Notes: generated by a model not told the origin, from the sequence alone. Shown: positions 33,521 to 42,480, numbered from the stretch's first letter. The stretch: 64,000 bases of DNA from Pimelobacter simplex (GCF_024662235.1 NZ_CP096276.1:2232001-2296000); one strand, 5' to 3'. A program made the numbers and translations.

Positions 33521-34134
33521 TACGCGTGGGTCTCATCGAATGTGCGTGGCGCCAGTCCGTCGAAGAGGAGTCGCGCTACGGCGTCGGCGATGCTTTCCAT
33601 CGGCCGTTGACTTCCGACCACTGCCTCCATCAACCCAGCGACCGTGACCGCGCCGAAGATCATGACCGCGTCGGACATCGTGTCCTCCGACGGCAGCAGC
33701 GAACCGTCGTCGGCGCCGTCACGGAGCAGCTGTTCGACGGGTTGGTAGAAGGCTGCACTGAGGGCACCGGCGAGTTGAGGGAGGCGGGTTGCGCGACCGA
33801 GATCGCCGACCAGGGCTCGGCACGAAGCCGGGTTCTGGAGCATCACGCTCAGCTGGGCACGGATCACTCGCGTCAGGCGTTCCCGCGCGGTCCCTTGACT
33901 CTCGACCGCGACACCGACCTCAGCTGCGATGGCCGTCAGCAGGTCGTTGAGCAGGAACGCGAGAATTTCGGCCTTCCCTCTGAAGTGGTAGTAGAGCGTG
34001 GAGACGGGTATCCCGGTGACTTCTGCGATGTCCTCGATCTTGGTGTCGTCCAGTCCTCGCTCCGCGATCAGTTCCGAGGCTGCGTAGATCTTGCTGGCTA
34101 GTTGTACCGGCAGTGGCTTCATCGGTCCTCCCAT
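33520..34134 (-). CDS. TetR-family repressor
   Basis: The 204-residue regulator has the N-terminal TetR HTH (IYAASELIAERGLDDTKIEDIAE, then GIPVSTLYYHFRGKAEIL) and a helical ligand-binding C-terminus (VIRAQLSVMLQNPASCRALV). It is transcribed away from the MmpL-type exporter with a 21-bp perfect palindrome in the shared intergenic region, the expected operator. TetR proteins controlling divergent MmpL/RND exporters usually respond to the exported lipid or drug. It is coupled with the downstream thioesterase gene. Confidence 0.9.
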   Translation of the reverse strand: MGGPMKPLPVQLASKIYAASELIAERGLDDTKIEDIAEVTGIPVSTLYYHFRGKAEILAFLLNDLLTAIAAEVGVAVESQGTARERLTRVIRAQLSVMLQNPASCRALVGDLGRATRLPQLAGALSAAFYQPVEQLLRDGADDGSLLPSEDTMSDAVMIFGAVTVAGLMEAVVGSQRPMESIADAVARLLFDGLAPRTFDETHA

Positions 34135-34167
34135 GACGCGATCATCCTATGTTTTTGCAGAATTTTG

Positions 34168-34188
34168 TGTTGGAATCGGATTCCAACA
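34168..34188. promoter_or_regulatory. 21-bp palindromic operator between tetR and mmpL genes
   Basis: TGTTGGAATC and GATTCCAACA form perfect 10-bp arms around a single G. It lies 33 bp upstream of the TetR start and 23 bp upstream of the exporter start, so bound repressor could block both promoters. Length, symmetry and position fit a TetR operator. Confidence 0.8.
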
Positions 34189-34211
34189 TTAGATGCCAAG
34201 GAGATCGGCCC

Positions 34212-37200
34212 ATGCCAGCGCCTGTTCGCGGGAACCCGGTCACGTGGCTGTCGAGCACGGCCCTGAAGTTCCCTGCGCTCACTGTCGCCATCTGGCTGGC
34301 ACTGAGTGCAGTTCTGGTCGTCGTTCCGCCGAGCCTTGAAGACGTTGTCGAACGAGGCACGACCGCATTCCTGCCTGACGGGGCGCCGAGCGTGCGTGGC
34401 CTGGACGCGATGGGTTCTGCGTTCGGCACGGGAAAGGCGGAGGCCTACGCGTTCATCGTCCTGGTCAACGACGACGGGCTGAGCAAGGCCGACGGGGCCA
34501 CCTATCGGCGTCTCGTGGCCGGGCTCGATGCCCATCCGGATGAGGTGGTCGAGGTCCAGGACTATCTGGAGCAACCTCAGTTGCGGACTGTGTTGACCAG
34601 CAAGGACGGCCGCGCCACCTACATCCCAGTCGGGTTGAAGGCCCCTATCGGGTCGCCTCGGTCGAACGAGGATGTGGCGCTCCTACGCGGCATCGTCGAT
34701 GACGCGGGCACTGCCCCGGGCACGAAGGTCCACATCACGGGCGACCCGGCGACGGTGGCTGACCTGACCACGGCGGTCGAGGAGGCCTCGGACAGGATCC
34801 ACCTCATCAGCGTCGGCTTGCTGGTGCTGATCCTGGCGCTGATCTATCGGCGACTGGTCACCGTGCTGATTCCGCTGGTCACTATCGGGGTGGCCCTGGT
34901 CTGCACACGGGGCGTGCTGTCGATCCTCGGTGAGTCGGGGCTCGCACTGTCGTCGTACACCTCGGCGTTCGTGATGGCCATCGTGCTCGGTGCTGGCACT
35001 GACTACTCGGTGTTCCTGATCAGCCGGTTCCGGGACGAGTACCGTGACACCGGCCAGGTGGCGACGGCGATCCAGACGGCCACGACGCGGATCGGGACCG
35101 CGCTGGTCGCCTCCGCTGCCACGGTGATTCTGGGCGCGAGCACGTTGATCGCGGCCAAGCTCGGCATCTTCTCCACCACCGGTCCGGGGATGGCGATCGC
35201 GGTCGCAGTGTCCCTGGCGGCCACCCTCACCCTCACTCCCGTCCTCATTGCCTGGACCGGCACCCGGATCGGACCTGCGCCGGCGATCCGCCCCGAGTCC
35301 CTGTGGAGCAGGGTCGGCACGCTCGTCGCAGCACGACCCGCTCGGGTGCTCGTCGGCAGTGTCCTGTTCCTGGGAATCCTGGCAGCGTTCCTGCCCACGA
35401 TGACGCTGTCGTTCAACACCCGGGCAGCTCAGCCCTCAGACACGCCGAGCAACATCGGAAACGCTGCACTGACCAAGCACTTCGCACCCAACGAGACTCT
35501 GCCCGACTACATCTTGGTCACGGCGCAACGCGACATGCGCAACCCGAAGGACCTGGCCAGCCTCAACACCCTGAGCCGTGCCATCGCCAAGGTCCCGGGG
35601 GTGACCTCGGTACGCAGCATCACCCAGCCCAGCGGCGAGCCGTTGTCGCAAGCACAGATCAGCAAGCAGCTCACCACCCTGGCAAAGCAGTTGAACAAGG
35701 CGGACCGCAAGCTCACCAAGGCACAACCCGGCCTGATCGAACTCAGCGACGGAGCCGCCGAGCTGGACCGAGGCGCCAACAAGTTGGCCGACGGCAGCGT
35801 GCAGGCCGTGGACGGCGTCGACCAGTTCGTCACCGGCCTGACCGAACTCAACGAAGGGCTGGAGACTGCCGCAGACAACACCGATACCGCTGCGTCTGGC
35901 GCAGGCGACCTCGCCGAGGGCGCACTCCAGCTCGCCCGTGGGCTTCAGAGCGCGCATGACAAGGCCACCCTCGGGGTCGAGGGACTCAAGGCGATCGAGC
36001 AGGCGCTTGCCAAGGACCTCCTGTGCGGTGTCGACCCGGTCTGCAATAAGGCGAGAAAGGGACTCAAGCAGATCGTCGATGCCCAGGACGAACAGCTCCT
36101 CGGCGGCCTCCAGGAAGCTGCTGACGCCGCCCTGAGCATCGCGAATGGACAAAGCACCCTCGCCGACGGACTCCGCAAGCTCCACGGCGGCCTGGTCCGC
36201 GCAGAGAAGGGCAGCGGACAACTCGCCGACGGGCAGAAGGTCTTCCGGACCAAGCTCCTCCAACTCGCGACAGGGACCGAAGAGCTCGCCGCAGGAACCA
36301 GTGCGCTGAGCCCGGGCATCAATCAGCTCGCAGACGAGACCTCCCGACTCACCGACGGACTCGACCAGGCAGGCACCTACCTCTCCGACGTGGGCGCACA
36401 AGCCAACACTGCGGATGCCGGCGGGTTCTACCTCCCCGCCAGCGCGCTCGAGAACCGGGACTTCGCGCTGGCCCGCACAACGTTCCTCAGCGCCGACGGT
36501 CGGGTCGCCCGGATCCAGATCAGCGGCGAGACCGACCCGCTCAGCGTCGATGGCGTCGACCGCTACACCGTCACCCGCGATGCCGCAGCACGAGCCATCC
36601 GCGGCACGACCCTGGCTGACGCCGACCTGCTCGCGACAGGAGCCGGCGGGCTGGGAGCAGACCTCCAGGACTACCTCGACCACGACACCCGTTTCGTGGT
36701 CGGACTGGTCCTTCTCATCGTGTTACTCATCCTGATCCTCACCCTCAGGTCACTGATCGCTCCCGTCTACCTGCTGGCCTCGGTGATCTTGTCCTGCGGC
36801 GCGGCACTCGGCCTGACCACCTTGTTCTGGCAACACCTCATGGGGCAGAACATCGAGTTCAACGTGCCCGTCATCACGTTCGTCCTCTTGGTCGCCGTCG
36901 GCGCCGACTACAACATCCTGCTGATGAGCCGGATGCGAGAAGGAGGCCTGAGCCTCAGCCGACGCGACGTTGCTGATGCCGTCACCGCCACCGGCCCCGT
37001 CATCACCTCGGCCGGCGTCATCTTCGCCAGTGCCTTCGTCGCGCTGATCGGCTCGTCCGTGCACGGACTGGCTCAAACCGGATTCGCCGTCGCAGTCGGA
37101 CTCCTCCTCGACACATTCGTTGTCCGCACCCTCGTTGTCCCCGCGTGCGCCGCCCTGCTCGAGGAGCACAACTGGTGGCCCACGCGACCCGGCACTGGTG

Positions 37201-37220
37201 AGGCCAGCGAGTCCGCGTGA
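34212..37220 (+). CDS. MmpL/RND-family lipid or drug exporter
   Basis: ATG 34212, after AAGGAGATC, gives 1002 residues. The protein has the two-fold MmpL layout. TM1 (about 20-40) precedes a periplasmic domain, and a first block of membrane helices includes GAGTDYSVFLISRFRDEY. A long second extracytoplasmic domain (about 400-830) is rich in repeated Ala/Asp/Gly/Leu helices (coiled-coil-like, LADGxxxL repeats), and a second helix block has AVGADYNILLMSRMREGG. The paired GxxxDY(S/N)xxLxSRxRE motifs carry the proton-relay Asp-Tyr of MmpL transporters. These export lipids or hydrophobic compounds. It is followed within 33 bp by the third P450. Confidence 0.92.
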   Translation: MPAPVRGNPVTWLSSTALKFPALTVAIWLALSAVLVVVPPSLEDVVERGTTAFLPDGAPSVRGLDAMGSAFGTGKAEAYAFIVLVNDDGLSKADGATYRRLVAGLDAHPDEVVEVQDYLEQPQLRTVLTSKDGRATYIPVGLKAPIGSPRSNEDVALLRGIVDDAGTAPGTKVHITGDPATVADLTTAVEEASDRIHLISVGLLVLILALIYRRLVTVLIPLVTIGVALVCTRGVLSILGESGLALSSYTSAFVMAIVLGAGTDYSVFLISRFRDEYRDTGQVATAIQTATTRIGTALVASAATVILGASTLIAAKLGIFSTTGPGMAIAVAVSLAATLTLTPVLIAWTGTRIGPAPAIRPESLWSRVGTLVAARPARVLVGSVLFLGILAAFLPTMTLSFNTRAAQPSDTPSNIGNAALTKHFAPNETLPDYILVTAQRDMRNPKDLASLNTLSRAIAKVPGVTSVRSITQPSGEPLSQAQISKQLTTLAKQLNKADRKLTKAQPGLIELSDGAAELDRGANKLADGSVQAVDGVDQFVTGLTELNEGLETAADNTDTAASGAGDLAEGALQLARGLQSAHDKATLGVEGLKAIEQALAKDLLCGVDPVCNKARKGLKQIVDAQDEQLLGGLQEAADAALSIANGQSTLADGLRKLHGGLVRAEKGSGQLADGQKVFRTKLLQLATGTEELAAGTSALSPGINQLADETSRLTDGLDQAGTYLSDVGAQANTADAGGFYLPASALENRDFALARTTFLSADGRVARIQISGETDPLSVDGVDRYTVTRDAAARAIRGTTLADADLLATGAGGLGADLQDYLDHDTRFVVGLVLLIVLLILILTLRSLIAPVYLLASVILSCGAALGLTTLFWQHLMGQNIEFNVPVITFVLLVAVGADYNILLMSRMREGGLSLSRRDVADAVTATGPVITSAGVIFASAFVALIGSSVHGLAQTGFAVAVGLLLDTFVVRTLVVPACAALLEEHNWWPTRPGTGEASESA

Positions 37221-37252
37221 TCGCCGATCGAGAGCAGAAGGGACACCTCAGG

Positions 37253-38428
37253 ATGAGCCAACCCGTCAGGATCTACGACCCGTTCGACCCACAGGTCCAA
37301 CAGGACCCGTACCCGGTCTACGAGCAGTTGCGAGACGAGGCCCCGGCGTACTGGGCCGAGGACGCCAACACTTGGGTCCTGAGCCGTTACGACGACGTCT
37401 CCGCGGCTCTCGCCGCTCCAGAGACCTTCTCTTCGGCCAAGGGGATCTTCCCGTCGCCACCCGGCGTCGATCAGTCGGACCTCTTCCTACCGATGCTGAT
37501 CATGACCGACCCACCACGGCACGCCCAGCTGCGCGCCCTCGTCAGTCGGGCCTTCACGCCGCGACGCATTGCTTCGATGGAGACCTCAATCCGGCAGACC
37601 ACTGACCACCTTCTCGGGCAGATCAACCCGGGCCCATGGGACTTCGTCTCCGATTTCGCGGGACCCTTGCCTGCGATCGTGATCGCCGAACTGGTCGGGG
37701 TTCCCGCCGACGACCGCGAACAGTTCCGGGCATGGTCATCGACCCTCGTGCAAGCGAACCCGATCCACGGAGCGCGCGATGGTCTTGCCGCAGCCGCGTC
37801 GCTCTACGAGTACTTCGCCGGCTTCCTCGCCGAAAGACGCCGCACACCCAGGAGAGACCTGATCTCCGATCTGGTCCATGCCGAGGTCGAGGGCGAAAGA
37901 CTCACTGACGACGAGGTGTTGGGGTTCTGCCTGCTGCTCCTGGTGGCCGGCCACGAGACCACGACGAACCTCCTTGCCAACAGCATGGCCATCCTCACAA
38001 CCCGTCCCCAGGACCGAGCCCGGATGGCACACGAGCCTGCGGTCCTGGCCTCGGCAATCGAAGAACTGCTGCGCTACGACTCCCCCGTTCAAGGACTCTC
38101 GCGGACCCTGACCCGTGACATCACCCTCCACGGCGAGACGCTCCACTCCGGGCAGACAGCCCTGCTCCTCTTCGGCTCCGCCAACCGTGATCATCGAGCG
38201 TTCGCCAACCCCGACGAGTTCCAGGTCGAACGCGAGCCGGGACGCCAAGTCGCCTTCGGGCGAGGACCTCACTTCTGCCTCGGAGCCGCCCTCGCCCGCA
38301 TGGAGACACGGATCGCTCTTCACGCCTTGCTCAACCACACGTCCTTCAAGTGGTTCGCCGATTTACCCGCCGCCAAACGACTTCACTCCGGCCCCATCCG
38401 CGGCTACGCATCACTTCCCGTGCAGTAA
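37253..38428 (+). CDS. Cytochrome P450 (third of the element)
   Basis: The 391-residue class I bacterial P450 starts at ATG 37253; a GTG at 37217 overlapping the exporter stop is an alternative. Motifs: substrate-side MTDPPRHAQLRALVSRAF, I-helix LLLLVAGHETTTNLL, EELLRYDSPVQ (ExxR), and heme loop FGRGPHFCLGAALAR (about residue 334). Its soluble form and short length fit CYP families that act on macrolides, terpenes or steroids; no subfamily is claimed. Location in the exporter operon suggests that it modifies the exported compound. Confidence 0.9.
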   Translation: MSQPVRIYDPFDPQVQQDPYPVYEQLRDEAPAYWAEDANTWVLSRYDDVSAALAAPETFSSAKGIFPSPPGVDQSDLFLPMLIMTDPPRHAQLRALVSRAFTPRRIASMETSIRQTTDHLLGQINPGPWDFVSDFAGPLPAIVIAELVGVPADDREQFRAWSSTLVQANPIHGARDGLAAAASLYEYFAGFLAERRRTPRRDLISDLVHAEVEGERLTDDEVLGFCLLLLVAGHETTTNLLANSMAILTTRPQDRARMAHEPAVLASAIEELLRYDSPVQGLSRTLTRDITLHGETLHSGQTALLLFGSANRDHRAFANPDEFQVEREPGRQVAFGRGPHFCLGAALARMETRIALHALLNHTSFKWFADLPAAKRLHSGPIRGYASLPVQ

Positions 38429-38461
38429 CGGACCCAATCAACGACAGCGAAGGAGGTACCG

Positions 38462-39019
38462 ATGAAGGCCGAGCCCAAACCGAGTCGCGCCAGCGTCCTG
38501 CACGCGGTCATCGACACCACGCTTGCCCGACGAGACGGGCAGATCCCTACCGACATCGAGGGTATCGACAACTTCTTCGACGGCATCGAGGACCTTGCAA
38601 GCGCACTCCTTCTACGTTGGCACACACGCCTGATCGCATCGCTGGAACGCGGACTGTCCGATGAACCCGAGGATCGCGAGGAAGCCGTCATCGAGGCATG
38701 GCGCCACGCCACCTGGATCTACTGGGGCGTGCGAATGGTGATCGACGAACTGACGGAGAACCCACCGACCGAGACCATTGCCGAAGCCGTCCGCATGACC
38801 GCCCGCAACGACTGGGCAGCCATGGCCATCGCCGCCGGCCTGGCCAGCGGGTTCGACGAACCCGCCGCCCGCGTCGGCCATCGAATGGAGCTGGAGGCAC
38901 GCCGCCGCAACCAGCTCGAGCGCAGCACGGCCCGGGACCCGCACGAACGAGGGTTTCTCATCAGACTCAAGGACGCGATCATCGGCCGCGCCTCGACCTC
39001 ACCGCTCTCCGATACCTAG
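38462..39019 (+). CDS. Conserved-looking hypothetical helical protein
   Basis: The 185-residue protein starts at ATG 38462 after AGGAGGT, the strongest ribosome site in the cluster. It is rich in Ala, Glu and Arg, mainly helical, with no signal, membrane segment or metal motif. A central WRHATWIYWGVRMVIDEL and the C-terminal RDPHERGFLIRLKD are the most distinctive parts. It is the last gene of the exporter operon. I do not recognise a family; a TetR-like ligand domain without HTH is one possibility. Confidence 0.7.
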   Translation: MKAEPKPSRASVLHAVIDTTLARRDGQIPTDIEGIDNFFDGIEDLASALLLRWHTRLIASLERGLSDEPEDREEAVIEAWRHATWIYWGVRMVIDELTENPPTETIAEAVRMTARNDWAAMAIAAGLASGFDEPAARVGHRMELEARRRNQLERSTARDPHERGFLIRLKDAIIGRASTSPLSDT

Positions 39020-39119
39020 TGTCCAAGTTCCTGGGGAGTCGGGCCAATGTCATTCGCCGAAGCCACTGATCCGCGCGGCGGGCCCTAATCGAGCCTAGGA
39101 GCGGCCGGGGTTGGCGCGT

Positions 39120-39737
39120 TCACGCCGTCACCAGGTCCCGCGCCGGGACGTAGATGTTCCGGCGGCTCAGCCAGTCAGGCGTCTGTGCGCGGACCCGGTC
39201 CGGGGTGAGGAACGGGTGCTCGGGTGTCCACGGCGTGGGCAGCGATGAGCGGATCGACCAGGCCGGCGCGTCGAGTCCTGCCGACTCGAGTTCGTGAGCG
39301 ACGACCGCAGCCAGCAATGCATCCCACTCGGCCGATCCGACCGAGGCGGGCTCGGCCGCCCATGAATCGAGGAGGATCTGGCGCAGTGTGTCGTCTTGTT
39401 CGCCGACGATCGCGTTGAGGTGGTCGCGGCCCTGGAGGAGCATCCGCCAGATCCACTCCCTTTCGCCGGCGAGGAAGTAGCCCCGCATCGCAGCAGCGGT
39501 GGCAGGCGCCGACATCAACCCACGGGCTTTCGCGGCGCCGAGAGCACGACCGAGCCGCTGGGCGCGGATGAGGAACTGGGCGAAGGGTCGGGTGTCGCCG
39601 GTGAGGTAGGTCGAGAGCCGCGGCGCCGAGGTCCCCAGTGCCCGGGCGAAACCGGCTTGGGAAAGGCCGCTGATGGTCACCGCGTCTCGCAGGAGGGTGA
39701 TGACCTCGGCGCTGTCGCGGTCGAGTGGCTGTCCCAT
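39120..39737 (-). CDS. XRE-type HTH protein of unknown role
   Basis: The 205-residue product has an N-terminal Cro/CI-like HTH (SGLSQAGFARALGTSAPRLSTYLTG) and a C-terminal domain of about 150 residues ending PDWLSRRNIYVPARDLV. This type occurs as a regulator or antitoxin-like protein next to nucleotidyltransferase or PIN partners in actinobacteria, but no toxin gene adjoins it here. It stands between the cargo operon and the integrase, on the same strand as the integrase. Regulation of the element is possible but not shown. Confidence 0.65.
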   Translation of the reverse strand: MGQPLDRDSAEVITLLRDAVTISGLSQAGFARALGTSAPRLSTYLTGDTRPFAQFLIRAQRLGRALGAAKARGLMSAPATAAAMRGYFLAGEREWIWRMLLQGRDHLNAIVGEQDDTLRQILLDSWAAEPASVGSAEWDALLAAVVAHELESAGLDAPAWSIRSSLPTPWTPEHPFLTPDRVRAQTPDWLSRRNIYVPARDLVTA

Positions 39738-39811
39738 GCCCGGATTCTACCATTATCTAACTCGGTAACGGCTTCCCTCGCATCGATGCAACCAAGCTCC
39801 TCAGCGATCGG

Positions 39812-40666
39812 TCAGAGGTCCTTCGTGGCCAGGCTCGACAGGGCTTCGGCTATGACCTTGTCGCGGTTCTCGGCCGCGTGCTGATAGCGCAACGCTGCGC
39901 CGGCAGTGGAGTGTCCGAGGCGGGACATCAGTTCGGCCAGGGTTGCGCCAGTGCTGGCAGCCAGGACCGCTCCGGTGTGGCGAAGATCGTGGAACCGGAG
40001 ATCAGGTCGACCGGCGGCCTCCCGGGCCTTGTAGAAGACCCTGTAGAGGGTGGCGGGCGCCAGGTGCTTCGTTGGGTCGCCAGCGGCAGGGAACAGGAGG
40101 CCATCGCGGCCTCCGGTGATGTTGTCGCTCAGGTGCGCCTTCACGACGGGGAGAAGGTGCGGTGGAATCGAGACGTCGCGCGTGCCCGCGTCTGACTTCG
40201 GCGTGCCGATGATGGACTCGCCCTTCACGCGGACCACGGCTCGGCGGATCTTGACGACGCCGTTGATCACGTCGAAGTCGTGGCGGCGTAGTTCGGTGAT
40301 CTCTCCGAAGCGGAGTCCGCACCATGACGCGAGCAGGATCATCAGCCGGTAGCGCTCAGGCATCGCCTTCGTCAGTGCCTCGAGCTCAGCCAGGGTCGCA
40401 GGGGTGATCTGCTTGACGCGTTTCGTGTTGGCCGCGCCGCGAATGTGACAGGGATTGAAGTCGATCAGACGACGTTGCACGGCGTCGCCCAGGATCGTCC
40501 TGAGCAGGCCATAGGCATGTGCAGTGGCGGTCGGGGTCGCCTCCCCCATCCGGTAGTGCCAATCGTCGATCAGATCGGCAGTCACGTGCTTCAGGGCGAC
40601 GTCGCCGAACGTCGGCAAGATCCGCGCGTCGAGAATCTGGCGATAGTGATAGCGAGTGCGCGGCTT
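39812..40666 (-). pseudogene. Tyrosine integrase, C-terminal part (interrupted by IS-B)
   Basis: The fragment contains the end of the SAM-like core-binding domain (RTRYHYRQILDARILPTFG) and the full catalytic domain: LLASWCGLRFGEITELR with Arg I, TPKSDAGTRDVSIP with the Lys, FHDLRHTGAVLA (H-x-x-R), LGHSTAGAALRYQH with the His and nucleophile Tyr. It joins 42081-42326 in frame across THRQL-KPRTR when IS-B and one CAACTGAC are removed. The intact enzyme would be 366 residues. Split between two fragments, it cannot act. Confidence 0.92.
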
Positions 40667-40674
40667 CAACTGAC

Positions 40675-42080
40675 GTAAGAGTCCCCGGGAGTGGTGGGGT
40701 TTGAGGGAGCAGCGGCGGGGCGTCAGCACGTAGACGGCCATCGGCGGGATCTTCGGTGTGTACGGCCAAGCACCCACTGAAGAAAGAGGTCCACCGATGG
40801 CCTTGCCCCAGTCTGCCCTGTCCGAGATCCTCGAGGCGTTCCGTGCCGGTGATGGCGTCGATCTCATCCGTGATTCGGTCCGGCTCGCGCTCCAAGAGCT
40901 GATCGAGCTCGAAGCCACCCAGCAGATCGGCGCGGCGCCCTATGAGCGCACCGAGGACCGCACAGCCGAGCGGAACGGCCACCGTCCGCGGATGCTGACC
41001 ACCAAGGCCGGCGATGTCGAGTTGCGCATCCCCAAGCTGCGCAAGGGCTCGTTCTTCCCGATCATCCTCGAGCCGCGGCGCCGTATCGACCAGGCGCTGT
41101 ACGCGGTAGTCATGGAAGCCTACGTCCACGGCATCTCCACCCGCTCGGTCGACGACCTGGTCGAGGCGATGGGCGGCAGCGGTGTCTCCAAGTCCGAGGT
41201 CTCCCGGATCTGCGCCAACCTCGATGAGCAGGTCGGCGCGTTCCGCACCCGCAGTCTGGATCATGTCGAGTTCCCCTACATCTACCTCGACGCGACCTAC
41301 CTCCACGTCCGTAACGCCCCGGGCAAGGGCGGTCAGGTGGTGTCGATGGCGGTGGTCGTCGCGACCGGCGTGAGCGCGACCGGGGAGCGGGAGATCCTCG
41401 GCCTAGATGTCGGCGACAGCGAGGACGAGGTCTTCTGGCGCGCCTTCTTGCTCAGCCTCAAGCAGCGCGGCCTGGCCGGCGTGCAGCTGGTCATCTCAGA
41501 CCAGCACTCCGGACTGGTCAAGGCGCTGGGCCGGGCGTTCCAGGGTGTCGCGCACCAGCGGTGCCGGGTCCACTTCGCGCGCAACCTGCTCGCTCACGTG
41601 CCCAAGGGGCAGGCCGAGCTCGTGGCGACCGCGTTCCGGATGATCTTCGCCCAGCCCACGCCCGAGGACGTCCACGCGGCGTGGGACAAGACCCGCGAGG
41701 AGCTCGCCGCCCGGTTCCCCAAGCTCGGTCCGTTGATGGACGCCGCCAAGGCCGAGGTCCTGGCCTTCACCGCGTTCCCGCGCGAGCACTGGCGCAAGGT
41801 CTGGTCGACCAACCCGTTGGAGCGCGTGAATAAGGAAATCAAGCGCCGGGCCCGGGTCGTAGGCATCTTCCCCAACGCCGCCGCCGTCATCCGACTCGTC
41901 GGAGCCGTGCTGATCGACATGCACGACGAATGGATCGCCGGCGAGCGCCGCTACCTCTCAGAAGGCTCCATGGCCAAGCTCTACGAGACCAGCAATACTC
42001 ACCCCGTCGCCGCCATCGACAACGGCGACGCGTAGGCACCGAGGGTCACCTCAAAGCCCACCACCCCGCGGGGCTCTGTC
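40675..42080 (+). mobile_element. IS256-family insertion sequence IS-B, copy 2 (1406 bp)
   Basis: It is identical in length, sequence and orientation to the copy at 22875-24280. It interrupts the integrase gene of the host element. The two copies bracket 16.4 kb including ferredoxin, CYP153, exporter and two further P450 genes. Confidence 0.92.
40797..42035 (+). CDS. IS256-family transposase (IS-B copy 2)
   Basis: This 412-residue protein is identical to the product at 22997-24235, with the same ATG after GAAAGAGG and intact DDE residues (YLDATYLHV, ISDQHSGLV, TNPLERVNKE). It reads opposite to the integrase it disrupts. Confidence 0.92.
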   Translation: MALPQSALSEILEAFRAGDGVDLIRDSVRLALQELIELEATQQIGAAPYERTEDRTAERNGHRPRMLTTKAGDVELRIPKLRKGSFFPIILEPRRRIDQALYAVVMEAYVHGISTRSVDDLVEAMGGSGVSKSEVSRICANLDEQVGAFRTRSLDHVEFPYIYLDATYLHVRNAPGKGGQVVSMAVVVATGVSATGEREILGLDVGDSEDEVFWRAFLLSLKQRGLAGVQLVISDQHSGLVKALGRAFQGVAHQRCRVHFARNLLAHVPKGQAELVATAFRMIFAQPTPEDVHAAWDKTREELAARFPKLGPLMDAAKAEVLAFTAFPREHWRKVWSTNPLERVNKEIKRRARVVGIFPNAAAVIRLVGAVLIDMHDEWIAGERRYLSEGSMAKLYETSNTHPVAAIDNGDA

Positions 42081-42326
42081 CAACTGACGATGCGTGAGCC
42101 AGCGCTCGGCGTGCTCCCCGAACGTGAGTGGCTTAGTCGTCCTAGGCGGCGTCCAGTCCTCGTTGTTGATCTCGCGACGCCGATCGGCGAGCCACGCCTC
42201 GGCATCCTCAGCCGTCTCGAATGTCACCGATGCCTTGTGCCGGACTAGGTCGGGACCGAGGTAAGACGCCTGATAGCGCTTGCTTGGAAGCTTCCTGATC
42301 GCTCCGAACCCGCGCCTGCGTGGCAT
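42081..42326 (-). pseudogene. Tyrosine integrase, N-terminal part
   Basis: ATG 42326 opens MPRRRGFGAIRKLPSKRYQA, an AP2-like arm-DNA-binding start common in actinobacterial integrases. KASVTFETAEDAEAWLADRR and the beginning of the core-binding domain (LTFGEHAERWLTHRQL) follow, up to the IS-B insertion. The rest is at 39812-40666. The start lies 154 bp inside the right attachment site and reads away from it. Confidence 0.9.
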
Positions 42327-42338
42327 GCCCACTCCCCA

Positions 42339-42366
42339 TTTTCGTGCAACAACGTGCAACAAGGAT
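42339..42366 (+). repeat. End repeat of the element: paired GTGCAACA motif (right copy)
   Basis: This 28-bp stretch begins TTTTCGTGCAACA and ends CAACAAGGAT, with two GTGCAAC units. It matches 10405-10433 except for one missing base, in the same orientation, and lies just upstream of the integrase start. It is probably an arm-type integrase binding region. Confidence 0.55.
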
Positions 42367-42400
42367 GGCAAAACCCGTGCATTTCTGTCCAGATGCAAAA

Positions 42401-42461
42401 GCGATACTGGATCCTGTTTCCGCAGGTCAGGGGCGTTTTGTCCACTAATGTCCAGTATCGC
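42401..42461. repeat. Inverted repeat GCGATACTGGA / TCCAGTATCGC in the integrase leader
   Basis: Perfect 11-bp arms at 42401-42411 and 42451-42461 enclose 39 bp. The arm CCAGTATCGC also repeats the tRNA acceptor/T-stem part of the attachment core at 42481-42501, so it is a partial core copy in both orientations. A role in integrase binding or attP architecture is plausible. Confidence 0.5.
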
Positions 42462-42480
42462 CGCATCCCGTGAAACAAGA

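Larger units (their letters stand above)
40667..42088. repeat. 8-bp target duplication around second IS-B copy
   Basis: CAACTGAC flanks the IS at 40667-40674 and 42081-42088; deleting one copy with the IS restores the integrase reading frame. Confidence 0.85.

Noticed and set aside
39120..39737. Toxin-antitoxin pair around the XRE-type gene
   Set aside because: No partner toxin frame is found on either side, so only a regulator is reported.
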